Assembly (NCBI GenBank): GCA_963922205.1
Contig: CAWUHX010000170.1
Span: 372,001 to 436,000 of the forward strand
DNA: 64,000 nt
Origin: Romanomermis culicivorax
Lineage: Eukaryota > Nematoda > Enoplea > Mermithida > Mermithidae
Reading direction: 5' to 3'
Shown here: piece after piece, positions 12,701 through 23,943 of the stretch
Layout of the letters: each line of letters opens with the position of its first letter
How positions within the stretch are numbered: position 1 is the stretch's first letter
Translations under genes and position numbers: made by a program
Notes under the pieces: generated by a model
What the model was told of the DNA's origin: nothing
What the model saw: the letters and a program-made list of their open reading frames with translations, nothing else
The model's database searches: none

Positions 12701-13771
12701 TTCGACTATTTCACCAAAAATTTGCATTTTTCAGTATTTTTCTGACTAAAAGTATGGGGCTCGTAGGACTAGGGGGTCAAAGTGGGTCATATGGGGGTCA
12801 TAGGATTGGCTAATGTCATGGGGGATGGCCCAATGCCTAGCCATATGGCCGACGCTTTCTGGGGGCGGGGATCTATGGCACTTCCGCCCAATAACATATA
12901 TGGTTGTAGTAGTGATAGTGTGTACTAAGAAAGCTGTTCGATGAACAGCCCAACGCACCACGTACGCCCAAAGCCATGTCCATAGCGCATGAAACAAATA
13001 ACACTCACTGAGATGCACAAATTCTTGACCTCATAGATATAAGGCAAGCACTTTACCAACTGCGCTAAGTAAGCCACATGGTGGTTAGGACATAACGATT
13101 GTAGTCGTGATGTTTTGTGTTTACAGGCCACTCGATAAATTGCCAGAAGCACCATTACAACAATTTTCAGTCCACTCGAAGTGTACATTACACATGTGGC
13201 CAATCAATATAAGTGAAGACCGGGTCTTTTTTACAGTTTTATCACTACAACCTTTTTAAAATATTTGATGTACATATCGGACGTGTGTTAGGCTTGGGCT
13301 CTGTGTATATGATGGAAAACTAGCAAAATTTTGTGGTTAGTGGAAATATCCATCGTGATACTACGACACAGAATATTATGAAGCCATCACATCTGCACCA
13401 ATGATATGTATATATTGATGCAAAATATTCCAAACGGAAGAAAAAAGGAAGATATCGTGAATTTCAAAAATAAATTTCATTAGCATCAAAAGCTTTTCCC
13501 ATTACTTTCTAGATGCCCATTGGCAAACTGTTCCTGCTCCGTTACGCCATGGAGTGAATGGAGTCTTTGTGATGAAACACACTGCACCACATCACCCAGC
13601 AATCGGACACGTTACAGACAGGTCGTCGAACCATGCCCTATCGGATGGGTCCACGAAATTTTGAGTCAATCCGAGCCATGTCCCTTGCCAGAAAATTGTC
13701 AAATATTGGCGAATGATTTCATTATGAACGACAGTGTAATTTTGAGGGCTAGTACAATATTGAGAAATTAA
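6733..13771 (+). CDS. Gene C: secreted protein with C-terminal thrombospondin type 1 repeat
   Basis: Exons are 6733-6806 (ATG plus signal peptide, GTAAGT donor), 10854-11498 (CCTTTTGCAG acceptor, GTAAGA donor) and 13513-13771 (TTACTTTCTAG acceptor, TAA stop). They sum to 978 nt, giving 325 residues with every phase matching. Residues 1-18 form a clear signal peptide ending in a CSA-type cleavage site. Residues about 26-239 form a Cys-containing domain with several N-glycosylation sequons that I do not recognise. Residues about 245-305 form a TSP1 repeat (PWSEWSLC, then six-cysteine spacing and an R-x-R-x-R-like strand). TSP1 repeats usually bind matrix, glycosaminoglycans or receptors, so an extracellular role is expected. 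The first intron is 4.05 kb, mostly two transposons (7269-9451 and 9771-10835). The link of exon 1 to exon 2 rests on phase and sense, not on transcript evidence. Confidence 0.75.
7269..9451. mobile_element. 2.2-kb palindromic element with ~650-bp inverted arms
   Basis: The left arm (about 7269-7915) and right arm (about 8783-9451) are inverted copies across their whole length, with substitutions and a few short indels. They are separated by about 865 bp of unique spacer. Both arms can be read as the same protein-like string on opposite strands, an artefact of the duplication. Such long arms fit a foldback or long-inverted-repeat DNA element, or an inverted duplication of a transposon fragment. 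Terminal ends and target duplication are not clear to me. It lies in intron 1 of gene C. Confidence 0.75.
8204..8800 (-). pseudogene. Fragment of a C2H2 zinc-finger gene of a transposon-linked family
   Basis: On the minus strand, starting near 8800, a fragment with the spacing of a C2H2 finger (C-x2-C-P-E-E-G-C then F-L-x2-H-x4-L-x2-H) ends near a GTAACT. It is followed at 8533-8204 by a 109-residue reading frame containing VVTKEMRRNPSF and FLTPQKITGFWAR. These motifs resemble a C2H2 protein family that is highly multiplied in some invertebrate genomes. The pieces are not in one frame, so this is a remnant or a multi-exon gene. The family assignment is from memory and needs a profile search. 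Confidence 0.35.
9768..10838. mobile_element. Non-autonomous PIF/Harbinger transposon
   Basis: The element proper is 9771-10835, flanked by a perfect CTG duplication (9768-9770 and 10836-10838), a CWG target typical of Harbinger. Termini are GGGCCGATTTCATCAAAGCG and the inverted complement with G-to-G/A differences only. The arms are about 330 bp and are packed with self-complementary TTAAGCTGCAGCTCAGCTG-like units, so each arm also folds on itself. The centre encodes a Myb/SANT-like remnant and no DDE nuclease, so it would need an autonomous partner. The right end sits 18 bp upstream of exon 2 of gene C. Confidence 0.82.
10130..10312 (-). pseudogene. Myb/SANT-like DNA-binding domain remnant of Harbinger
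   Basis: A 60-codon frame inside the Harbinger element reads KKRAWEKITSSLNAVFPEA followed by VKDLAKNYGNLKSG. This matches the layout of Myb/SANT-like domains (W-x2-I...V-x2-L-x-K-x-x-NLKS) found in the second protein of PIF/Harbinger transposons. It is short and lacks the rest of that protein, so it is probably a leftover of an autonomous ancestor. Confidence 0.5.
11499..13512 (+). other. Intron 2 of gene C
   Basis: The 2.0-kb intron has a canonical donor and acceptor. It contains a minus-strand tRNA-derived SINE (below). I see no other coding exon. Confidence 0.6.
12900..13080 (-). repeat. tRNA-derived SINE
   Basis: The minus strand from 13075 reads GGCTTACTTAGCGCAGTTGG (5' arm and box A), continues through an anticodon-arm-like segment, and reaches a weak box B near 13,020. 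The body then runs to about 12,900. It is the best preserved of four related copies in the window. Confidence 0.55.
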
Positions 13772-13997
13772 ATGTCACCATCTTTTGTAGTACACATTAA
13801 ACGTATTCAATGACAAGAAAAAAACTGATACTGCAAGAAGTATAGTTTATTCTATTCAGGTGGTATAGAATAGCTTTACGTAAATTGGCAGACTTCAAAA
13901 TGATAAATTTAGCAAAATTGAGAGAACGCCAATTGCAATTCCCCATGTTCATTCTCTAAGTAGTTTTCATATCGTCACGTGATGTGGATGTTGTTAT

Positions 13998-15124
13998 AAA
14001 GGTCTATTCCCAAGTGAGCGATTCCCAAGTGTGCAAATTCTCAATTGAGCCATACTCAGTTAAGCGAATTCCCAAGTGAGTGAATTCTCAATTGAGCGAT
14101 TCCCAATTCAGCGAATTCCCAAATGAGCGAATTCTATATTCGACGATTCCAAACGAGCAAAAGAGAATGCAATAACATTTTCTTCACATTTTTTTATTTC
14201 GTTTCGTCTGTTGCCATTATGTTTTCGTTTATGTATGTTTTTGTATTTTAACCTTTTGTCTCGCTCTCTTTCATTTTCTTTTTCTTGTCATCTAATTACA
14301 AGTTGTCATTTTTAAAAACTTTGTCTCCCATGTAATTGTTATACAATTCGGCACGCTCTAATTCCTATTTAATTTTATCTTTTGTGATTTTTTTCATTCT
14401 TATCTACTTTTCATCTTTTGCTTTTACTTCTTTATTTTAATCTTTTTCTATTCTCCCGATTTTTTTGTTCGTTCTTTTACACATTATTTTTTCTTTCTTC
14501 CTTGCTGCTTTCTCTATCTCGCTTCTTCTTTCTTGTCACATTTCCCATCTTGCTTTCTTTTTCTTATGCTTTTCCACCTATTTTCACATATTCTTAATGT
14601 CTCGATTTTTGTTGACGTTTCCTTTCTCTTGATGTTTTCTTTTTTCCTGCATTCTTTTGTTTATATTTTTCATGAAGACTTTCACACTTACAACGATGAA
14701 AGACTCAAGCAGGCCGAAATCTTCAAGAATTATACGGGAGACTACGGTTATATAAAATGACAACTTGTAATATATTGCATCATGAGCAAAAAAAGAAAAA
14801 TTTAGACGACAAGAAATAATAAAATGAAAGAAAGCACAGACAAAGGATTAATACACACAGAAAACGAAAGAAAAAAGAAATCCGTACAAGGAAAAATATA
14901 AGGTTAAGAAGGAAAATTTGAAGAAAGTGTTAAGACATTATTTTGGAATGGCCCAATTGGGAAATCACTCATTTGTGAATTCGCTCAATTGGGAATCGCT
15001 CACATGCGAATCTCTCAATTGAGAATTCGCTCATTTGAGAACTCGCTAAATCAGGAATCGCCCACATGGGAATCGCCCGCATGGGAATCACTCACTTGAG
15101 AATCGCCCCCATGAGAATACCCCG
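13998..15124. mobile_element. Foldback element with tandemly repeated arms (unit ATTCCCAAGTGAGCG)
   Basis: Left arm (13,998-14,155) contains about nine units of roughly 14-16 bp, variants of ATTCCCAAGTGAGCG or GAATTCTCAATTGAGCG. Right arm (about 14,950-15,124) contains the same units in inverted orientation (CGCTCACTTGGGAAT type). The 0.8-kb centre is T/C-rich on its left half and A/G-rich on its right half, so it is partly self-complementary too. No transposase frame is visible. This is the organisation of FB-type foldback elements. Confidence 0.75.
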
Positions 15125-18100
15125 TAACAAACAGCCCCCATTTGTTTCAATATGTGAGACTGAACGAAGGCAATTTTTAATCATAACATGATGGTGAATA
15201 TTGGTTAGGAAAATAGTCCGGTCTAGTGGCGTTCAAACAGTCATTTGTGCTAAAACATGATGGTGAATGCTAAAAATTAATTGCCTTATTGCCGAATCAT
15301 AAGGGGCAGCGTAGCACAGTTCTGCGAAATAAGTTCATTTTTTCAATCCTTCACAGTTTTGGGCAGGCGTTTGAAAATTTTTCTAGTGGGGGTTTTTTCT
15401 CTAATTTTATTCCAGAGATATTTTTCATGGCAATTTCAGAGAGAGATTTTCAAGAGAATTCGAGATATGTAGCTTATGATTGCATAATTTACAGTAGAGA
15501 TATAAGTAGATAAAAGTTATGAATATGTAAACAGGTGCAAACACGTTCTCAGGACTTGACGTTATTGTAGCAGTGAGAAACATGCCATTAGATGAGTTTC
15601 ATATAAAAAATGGCGAGGCCAAAACAGAGCTCTGCTAAGTGAATACATCATAGAGCCACCAGACATGTACAGCAAGAATTTTCCGGAGGTTAGAGTGCTC
15701 AGACTTTTAATCGAGGTGCTGGGGGGGGCAAACGTGAGCAAAAAACAAAAACAGAGCTCCACAAACATGTTTTTCACACAAAATATTCATAAAAATTATC
15801 AAAAAAATATGTATTCAAGGAAGTACGGGTAGGGTGTCCAGGGTCTCAGGTAGGAGGGTCTACTCCCTACCCCCTATGTGCATGCATGTCAGTGACAACT
15901 CTCAATATGGGTTGGGACATCTTGTTTCACGTTTCACTTTTCTAAGAATATCTCGAGATCTGATATAGTCGTAAATGATTGAAACTTGTTCAGGAATGCG
16001 AGACACAAAATTCGATAAAGCTACTCAAAATTTTAGATTTAGCAGCTTCAAAACTGATCAAAAACAAGGGTACTCGAAACTTCTTCTAGTGCATTGCTGA
16101 TTAAGGGTTTAAGGAATTCTTTTTGGTATGACGGAGGGATGAAATCCGGAGCATTCTCGGGTCAAAGTAGGAGCAAAAATGAAGCAAATTTGCAGAAATT
16201 TGAACTATAAGTCTCTTCTGGTCCCAGCAAAAGTAGATTTGGGAGAAAAAAGCAAATGTACACATCATAATGAATCTCATTGTATTTGCCGCAGTATGGC
16301 GAACACATTTTTGTGAGCAACCGTTTTTCGCATATATGATGAACAGATACTGCAAAAACAATGAAAAATCGCAAACAAAGCCACGTACAAAACAGGAATC
16401 ACAAAAAGTCAACCACTTTTGTTCCATCTTTACGTTCAGATCACTTCAGGATTATGGACTCTTCACCTGGTCGACTACAATTGTGTAGTAAGTTAGGGGT
16501 TGCTGTATGTTACATTACTTGATTAAATTTTGATTCAGTTTGGCCATCTGCCATGCATTACGCCTATGATAAGACAGTCAACAGATGCTCGCAATCCGAA
16601 TTTCCATTTTCAGTTTAGTTTGACGAGATGTTTATCAAGTTCTAAATTTTTTGTGCTATTCAATTTAATGACTGTTTTAGACACAACAGTTGTTGTTGTG
16701 TAACCGAATAACTCTATTTAATGATTTTGTTTTCGTTTGTATCTATTTTTCTGCTGCATATTTTTCAAGTGCCAGAATGAAGATACCTTGTTTCTAGGCG
16801 TGGTGAACGTTTTGGTGTCATTTTTTCTTTCTTGTTCAACGATAGTAGACCAAAATATCAAATTTATAACGTGTACGATATTGACTAAAATTTGCTTGAA
16901 GGGACAATTATCATCTTTTTCTCCTTTTCTGGATGCAACTGAAGCAACAAAAATGCCAACGTTGCCTTTAGTTTTAATTTGATGTTTTTCAATGATCAAT
17001 AAGCATAGAGGCTATCCTTCTGGGCAGAGTTTGTTACCATTTCGATTTCCCGGAAAAAATTTTAATTTTCTGCATTCAAAATTCAAATTTAACAACTTTC
17101 ATAAAGCAGCTTCTAAACTCATCAGTTTGTTCGAGATCTTAGTAAAACTGATTTTGAAAGCTTAGATGTTCAAAACGTGCTCAACTATTATCAAAAAATT
17201 TGAAATTGATGATGCGGAAGAGAAATCAAATTATTTTCATATGATGGCGATTGCATGAAAAATTTTATCAATTCCAGCTTCGAGTACTGCTACTGAATGT
17301 AGTTTCAGTACAAGTGGACGCTTTGTCACAGATTTACACCAAAGAATCGATCCTGGAAATCCTGATGATCTGACATTTTATGCAGTAATTTTGATTTGCT
17401 ATGATCCTATCATGTGTGTTCTTCATTTTTTGAATTTTGAATCATGCAGTATTTTAAGTGAGCTTTTACGAGCTTTTTTTCTCGGCGTCGTTGATAGTCC
17501 AGTCGGATACAGGCCAAGAACGGTTTAGGTCGGGTTAGGCCTGCACTTCTGTGTCCGTAGTCCACATTCCACCAGCATACAATCCACTAGCATAGGTCCC
17601 TAGCCCACATTGATGTTAAAAGTAATTTGAGGCCCAATGGAATACTGTGTGGGTGCTGTACTGTGGTCAGCTTTGATCATTTTTGTGTTGCACCCTATTT
17701 TTTGGTGGACAACCGGATTGATGTCCAGTTAAGGCACCGTCCTACCAATGGTCGGATTTCAATTCGACTGTTTACTTTAACGGCCAAATTGAGTGCTGAT
17801 GGACGAATTCTGCGCACGGCTCTGGCCCGTTCCTCAGCTAGATGTGGATTCTGGTAGAGTTGAGTAGCATCTGATAAACAATAGTTTTACTTCTAGTAAA
17901 TCACAAATTCATCACGCACTATTCCCGGTGATCCGTTAAGTTGGTGTCTTATTTTGTTGTTTTGCTGTCCAGATAGTTGCCAAATTTTTCAAAATTCTAA
18001 AGACTAGTCTGCACTACTTGAGAATATACTACTAACTTTTACACAAATCTACAAACCCGAAAATCCATTGAAATGCATAGAACTATGCATTCAAGTGCTG

Positions 18101-18930
18101 CTAGAGCTTCGAATTTAGCGACGAAATTAATCTAATTTTGACGGCACTAGTTTCTCAACAGAGCAGGACAAGGTTTAGATCCTCATTTGGTGCTACACCA
18201 GCCAGTGAATAGCGAAATTTTCGCATCAGCTATAAGCCGTTTTGCTGTTTCTAGCACGCCAAAAAGACCTCAACAATGATAAACAGATTTTTTGTCCTGC
18301 CGATATTAAAAAAACAAACAAAAATTTATTTCGACGTTTTTGATTAAAATTTATGTGATGCAAAAAATATTTCTTATCTTTTTTATCGAAAAGACTCACA
18401 AGAAAAAGAGAAGCGCACGTCAAAGTCTCTATTCATTTTTTAACAAATACCAGTGTTGGATGTTTATCACGTTTGCCAATATTTCTTACTATGTATATTC
18501 CAATATTTATTGAAAACAAAATCCTGATGCACTTTATTTCTTTTGTTCGAATCAAAGTGCCACCTAATGGTTTTTTTTCAAAATCAAGATGCATTGATTT
18601 TTTTTTTGAAATCAAAAGGCACTTCATCGCTTTTTAAAAAAATCAAGTATAACTTGACTTCTGATGTGTTAATCTCGAAATTTTGAGTGCAATCATAATT
18701 AAATTTTTTTCGACGTCTTGAATTTTCGATTCAGAACTTTATTTAGTGAATGTGGTTTTTCTTGAGTCGTCAGCATTTTCACATAAGCTTTTTCAAGTTT
18801 CGTCGAAAAAATGAAGCAAGTCGAGATGTTGTAATACTCCATTCATTGTTATATTGTAGGTGCAGTACGATCTACAAAACCACTGTAAATTTTTTTCTAT
18901 CCATTTAAACCTGTTGGGAGGTTTGGAAGC
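15125..18930. other. Intergenic, no supported gene
   Basis: AT-rich sequence with no exon I can defend. A dispersed segment at about 15,565-15,605 (AGAAACATGCCATTAGATGA) recurs in inverted form near 53,325-53,350. A G/C-rich string at 15,720-15,890 resembles the dispersed repeat at 5.8 and 7.1 kb. Frames in this stretch are short and lack recognisable motifs. Confidence 0.45.
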
Positions 18931-19123
18931 TTATTGAAGCCCTGGAACTCCATCTGATTCAGGTAAAAAACTTGGCTGACCCTCATCAGAATTTTCATTT
19001 TCTTTGGTTTTTTGAATTTTTATTTGAAAACATCGAAATTCCATGCAGAAAATAATGAAAATTATTAGAAAAAAAGTTGTTCCTTTTCCTACTAGAACTG
19101 AAAGAGTTAACTGAGAAAACCAT
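18931..19123 (-). CDS. Candidate last exon of a membrane protein
   Basis: On the minus strand a TTTGTTTTTAG acceptor precedes 19123. The open frame runs to TAA at 18933-18931. It encodes about 20 residues, a single hydrophobic segment (TTFFLIIFIIFCMEF), a basic stop-transfer stretch and a polar Glu/Ser/Pro-containing tail, as expected for the end of a type I membrane protein. I could not find its upstream exons. It could also be a chance frame in AT-rich DNA. Confidence 0.3.
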
Positions 19124-19922
19124 CTAAAAACAAAGTTGTCAAGGGTTCTGATCAATTTTGACTAGTTCCGAGCACTTTTAACACCGCTGCACCGAAATTT
19201 CTATGCTGTACGTGTATAGTCTGATCTTGAAAACTTCTCTCGTGTTGACCAGACATATTCTTCTGTTAGGATTAAATTTCAAGCTATATTTCAAGCCATG
19301 AAATGTTTAAGGAACACATTTCGATCACAATTCGTTAGGCAGATGTGACTTATTGTGGGTAAGTCTGACATTTGGGCTTATACAAAAAAAGATGCAACAG
19401 TTTTTAACTACGCACATAACAATAAAATAACCTGTTAATTCCTAAATCAGACTCCCACAGACTTAGCATGTCACACGAGCAGTAGCACGTGACACATGGT
19501 AGCTACCTAAGCCTACAGTATACCGCGAAGTCAGCAAGGAGATACCTAACCGTGTGTCTTTGATGTTAACTTAAAATCTCCCTAAGCAAATCACAAAACA
19601 ATGCAAGTTGCGTGTTGAGCCTGTATTCTGTCGAGCAAAATATATGACAAAATAAAAATAGAATCATAAACAATCAAAACAACAAGAATGAATGAAACCG
19701 AAAAGGTGGGACATGATGGGCAATACAAAAAGCTTTTAACTGAATTCATCATCTGGACATTTCTTCTGCTTGCTCCACTGGGCCACCTAAGCCGAAAGTA
19801 AAGTTGACTGCGATTCTTGTACCTAAACAAAATTTTGCAAAGAAACATGCACGAAAACGAAGCATCATCATTGATAAAGATTATTGAAACCTAGTAATGT
19901 TTGTACTTTTTTAGAAAAAATA

Positions 19923-20063
19923 ATGACTAAGATATTTGAATTTTTGATCCCTTTCCTAATTTGTGTGATATCCACAAAAGCGTTCTCTACCTGCCGGCTG
20001 ACCGATGGTCAAATATTGCGCAATGGCACCAAGCGCGTTCCGGATCCAGATCCGATTACATAG
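19923..20063 (+). CDS. Candidate signal-peptide exon, truncated by GATC-rich repeat
   Basis: ATG at 19,923 opens a frame with a strong signal peptide (hydrophobic FLIPFLICVIS, then TKAFS) followed by a Cys-containing polar stretch (CRLTDGQILRNGTKR). Immediately afterwards the sequence enters a repeat of GGATCCAGATC-like units and meets TAG at 20,061. Either this is the first exon of a secreted protein with a non-obvious donor, or a gene broken by repeat insertion. Confidence 0.3.
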   Translation: MTKIFEFLIPFLICVISTKAFSTCRLTDGQILRNGTKRVPDPDPIT

Positions 20064-20815
20064 ATATCCACTCTACTTTCTGGATTCAGTTGAGAATTCA
20101 TTCATGCAATCTTCTTGATCCGGATCCGATCATGCATTTTCCTCGATCTAGACCTGGATCTGGATCCAATGAAGCATACTTCCTGGATCCGGATCTCATG
20201 CTGCCACACGTTGAGTTTCGATCATGATGATGAATTTTTTCACTTCAGCCAGCATCTCATTTTCAGTAGCCAAATTATATTTGACGAACGGCATAATTTT
20301 AACTGTATCAGTCTTTAAACGATTTCGGTAGATACGATCGTAAATTCGACAAGTTTATTTTTTTCGAAGGAAATCTCATAGATGACGCAGATAATTTTTT
20401 TCGCCATACAAGGGCAAGTTCGAATTGAATTCTAATTAGCTTTTTCCTGCAAAAATACTATTATATCGTATGTCTTAATTTGTGGTTGACTTCACTGACA
20501 TAATTTTACTTTCTGAATGAAAAAACTACCTGAGAGGTTTGCGTTATGAGCTCTTGCTCCATTTAAATAATTTTTATCGACCATTATTGAAATGAGAATA
20601 TGATTAGTTTCTGCAACTTGATTTCGACTAATTACACTGTGTGCACGAGCATATTAGACATATGTTATATCGGGATGTGACCATGAACCGACTGAATTTG
20701 TCGTTCTGGATTCGGATTCAACGACCGCAGGTTTCTGGATCTAGATCTGATAAAGAAAATTTTTCCATCCTGATCCAGATCTGATGTAGTTAAAAAAGAG
20801 GATCCGTCGCGGCTC
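20030..20815. repeat. Two clusters of GGATCYRGATC repeats
   Basis: Many copies of GGATCCGGATC, GGATCCAGATC and GGATCTAGATC variants lie at about 20,030-20,205 and again at about 20,725-20,810. Spacing is irregular. The units are self-complementary, so orientation cannot be assigned. They may be the arms of one 0.8-kb element, but the outer ends do not match clearly. Confidence 0.45.
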
Positions 20816-21456
20816 CTAATGATTTTTCTGGACTATGCTCTATTCATTTGAAAAAAATCTTGCGTGATCGAATGTCAGTTATTCCGTTATCCAACAACTT
20901 GCTTTGCTTGTGATTTGTAATAGATTTCATGCATTCGAAAAGGAAAAGGTCTAAAAGCCGTCATCAGCATTTAAACAACAGAGAGCAATAGGAGAAGAAA
21001 TGGAATCTATGAGGAGCTAGTCAAGAAAATGTCACGAAACTGACCATTTATTGTCAATAGGAGGAATTTTAGAACTCGGGAAAGCGAGTATTAGGTTACA
21101 ATTATCTGGTAAATTTTTCCCATAAGACCGTACATAATAACAATTGAGTTGTAGCTCTCGTGGTCGTAGAGAAAGTGTCAAAAGTGCGGAATTTCAGGCT
21201 ATTGTGCGAGCATTTTAAGGCGAAATCTATTGATATTTACTGCTTTTTCCATTAATCCAAAGTAAAAATTTGCTAGTTTAAATGCAAAATCCTATACGCT
21301 GGGCTTTCAGGTAAGGAGATAAATTTGGTCACTGTAATAATTTTATAATAAAAAACGGAACTGATCCACTATGAAAATTTAAGCCATTCTGTTTAGGACA
21401 AGGGAAACTTAAGTTGGTCGTACTCAATTGCAAAATTAAGCACATTTACTTTTTGA
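20816..21456. other. Intergenic, nothing recognised
   Basis: AT-rich sequence downstream of the minus-strand protease-like exon. I see no repeat family or coding frame that I can support. Confidence 0.4.
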
Positions 21457-21972
21457 TTATCTTACATTCTGGATATCATTGCACACATCATAGAAAGGTA
21501 TCAGGGTCGGCATTTCTTCACTACACGCCTGATCCACGGCCAAAACGCCGACCAAGTACGGAAAGCCGTTAACCTGCAAGAAGACTCCGGAACCACTGCT
21601 CAAATTGCGGCACACTGCGGGCGATTGCGTCACCTGCACACACTTTGTTTTTGGGCTCCGGCCTTTGCTGACGCATTGAGTATCGTTTGATAAAATGCCT
21701 GCCAGTCGACCGGACCTGCCGCTGTTTTGTGGATCAAAATACGAAACGAACAAAGCGCAATTTGTGCTTGGATAGCTGCGGCAGAAATTTTCGTCCGGTG
21801 CGGGGTTAATATCGTGAATACCTGGCATCATATTCTTGTGGGAATTGACAGCGATCAATGTGCTTATTCCGAGGTGTGGCTCATTTTTGACCACCTGAGT
21901 GGTATATTCTTTACCATTATTTCCAATTAAGATGTGCTTTCATCGCCACATCCTATTTTTGTGATGATTTGC
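21457..21972 (-). pseudogene. Trypsin-like serine protease homologue, C-terminal exon
   Basis: The minus-strand frame ends with TAA at 21,457. It encodes the second half of a chymotrypsin-fold protein: a TNCALFVSYFD segment where NDIALLKL is normal, cysteines in the expected places, then NLSSGSGVFL followed by PYLVGVL where GDSGGPL...YLVGI is normal. The catalytic Asp position therefore appears lost and the Ser loop is altered (the Asp before the Ser and a Gly after it are changed), suggesting an inactive homologue. The strongest acceptor (CTTTTTTGCAG before 21,972) would include an in-frame TGA at 21,942-21,940; the alternative acceptor before 21,894 (CACTCAG) avoids it. No His-bearing exon was found upstream before the LTR element. 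Either a multi-exon gene or a pseudogene. Confidence 0.55.
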
Positions 21973-23939
21973 CTGCAAAAAAGAACGAAAATCATGAAAA
22001 TAATACCCACCCTATTATTTTGTGGGGATTGTTTTCATTGGGAACTCCCCTGAGTTTCCCATATTTATATTTTCACACATTAGACAGACGTAAAGCTCCT
22101 CTTTATGGCATGGAGCATATTTACAAAAATGTTCAAGGTTGTAACAGATGATAAGATCATCCTAATCCTTATAGTGAACTATGTCCCTATGGCATGCTAT
22201 CTTATTCAAATTTACGCTTACCCCATAATACCATGTTTAAACGTTATGTCATACATCCAAATTACATTATACTCCAAGGAACCATATCTCACATAATGTC
22301 ATACCATGAAATAGTTTATGACAAAAAGACATGACCTTAATTCATTACGCTCAAATGTTTGTGCTCAACTAAGCAGCTGTCTGCTCATTATCTGAAACGG
22401 GTTCAGATTAGGATACCTTGGAACTGTAGAGTTTTAAATAACTTTCAGTTTGACCTTGAAACTACTATAAAAATATGAAACAAAATCTTTATGGGTTCAG
22501 TAGTAAATGTCTATCATGGGCTACTGTATTCCATACTTTGAGATACCTTGTCTGATACTGCCAGCCTTGAGTATGATTTGATCATAATTATTAGAATGTC
22601 TAGGTAACTCTTGTAAACCACCAAGATGATTACAGTTTCATGTAGTTTGAATGGATCTTACATTGGTCTCAATAGGTCTCATGTTGACTCATATCAAGCC
22701 ATACAATATATTGTTATCACTCACCAATTTTTTCCGTCTCTGCTCATGTTAAACGTCCTACAAAGTACGTCCTACTATTCCATCAACAATATGTAGCTGA
22801 TCAGTCTCATAATAAAGGGGTAGATAAGATCAATTAAGACTTTATCAAATACCAGATCAGGATAATGTACTGTACAAGTTCTATTTAAACCCTCTATGTC
22901 TGTGATAAGGAATGAGACAAGAGGAATATAATTTTTTTTAAATTATACATCTTGTATCCTATTCAACGATATCAGCTACCGTAGGGAAAACTTTTTTGGA
23001 CGCTTCATCCTGGGATATGGCACTTCCCAAACACACGTTGCATGGGTATCTAAATATATGATGTTTTCATATTATACATATGCTTAGATCCAATGTGCCA
23101 AAACAGCTGCGTTTAATTTGCATCATGGCTCTGTTCATTTTTCGTTTGGCTAGTTTCTACAGTGACAACAATGCCATTAGTCAACTGTGAATTCAGGTAA
23201 ATACGACTGGTGTCAATTTTAAGGGAATAACTTGCATAGCTCTAAAACCATTACCAAATTTCAGTTAATAAATACAAACCAATCATAGTGAAAATGATGC
23301 CAGTAGGTTGTCATTCTAGTTCTCAGTTTCAGTGAGCAGAAGCCGGCGAGTACAAGCTCTTGTCACCTGAAGCCGGTTTCTCAAAGCTCATGAACTTAAT
23401 TCATTATCGATATTGGCGATTCGTTGAAGAAGTTTCAGAAATTCGTTGATGAAATTTCGGAACTTCGTTGCCGAGATATTTTTTGTGTTTCCCAAAGAAA
23501 ATTTCTTTGGCGAAATTTCGCTGACAAAAATTTCAGCTTGTTAACAAACTTTTGCAAATTTTTTTAACAAAACGTGGCTTCGAATTTTTTACAGCTCCCT
23601 AAATATTTTGCTGCTGAAATTTCCAACTCATAAATTATGCAGGTTTGATCTTTGTACAAAGAATAGAAGGACAAAAATCAGTTGAAAAAAAATTCCGTTG
23701 ACGAAGTTTCGAAAAACCGGCACCTGGTTAGACCATATCAACACTCAGTGTATGAAGAATAGTATAATAACCATTTCATTTTGCATTTTTCAAGTACAAC
23801 CAATTTCTTGAATGTTATGTATTTCTAAAGAATATAACTGTACACCTTAGCTGGCATCATACTTTTAGCAATTCAAATGGTTGCCAGGCAATCGACGCAT
23901 CGCTTTTACTCTGGATTATATGTGCATTATTATTCTCGT
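21973..23939. other. Intergenic region left of the LTR element
   Basis: No exon is supported. At about 23,371-23,728 there is a possible small inverted-repeat element: GCCGGTTTCTC at the left, GAAAAACCGGC at the right, with internal repeats of AATTCGTTGATGAAATTTCG. The ends are too imperfect for a firm call. Confidence 0.35.
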
Positions 23940-23943
23940 GGAT

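Noticed and set aside
14533-14760. Hydrophobic frame with many Phe and Leu, membrane-like
   Set aside because: It is translated from the T/C-rich core of a foldback element; no conserved motif or splice context.
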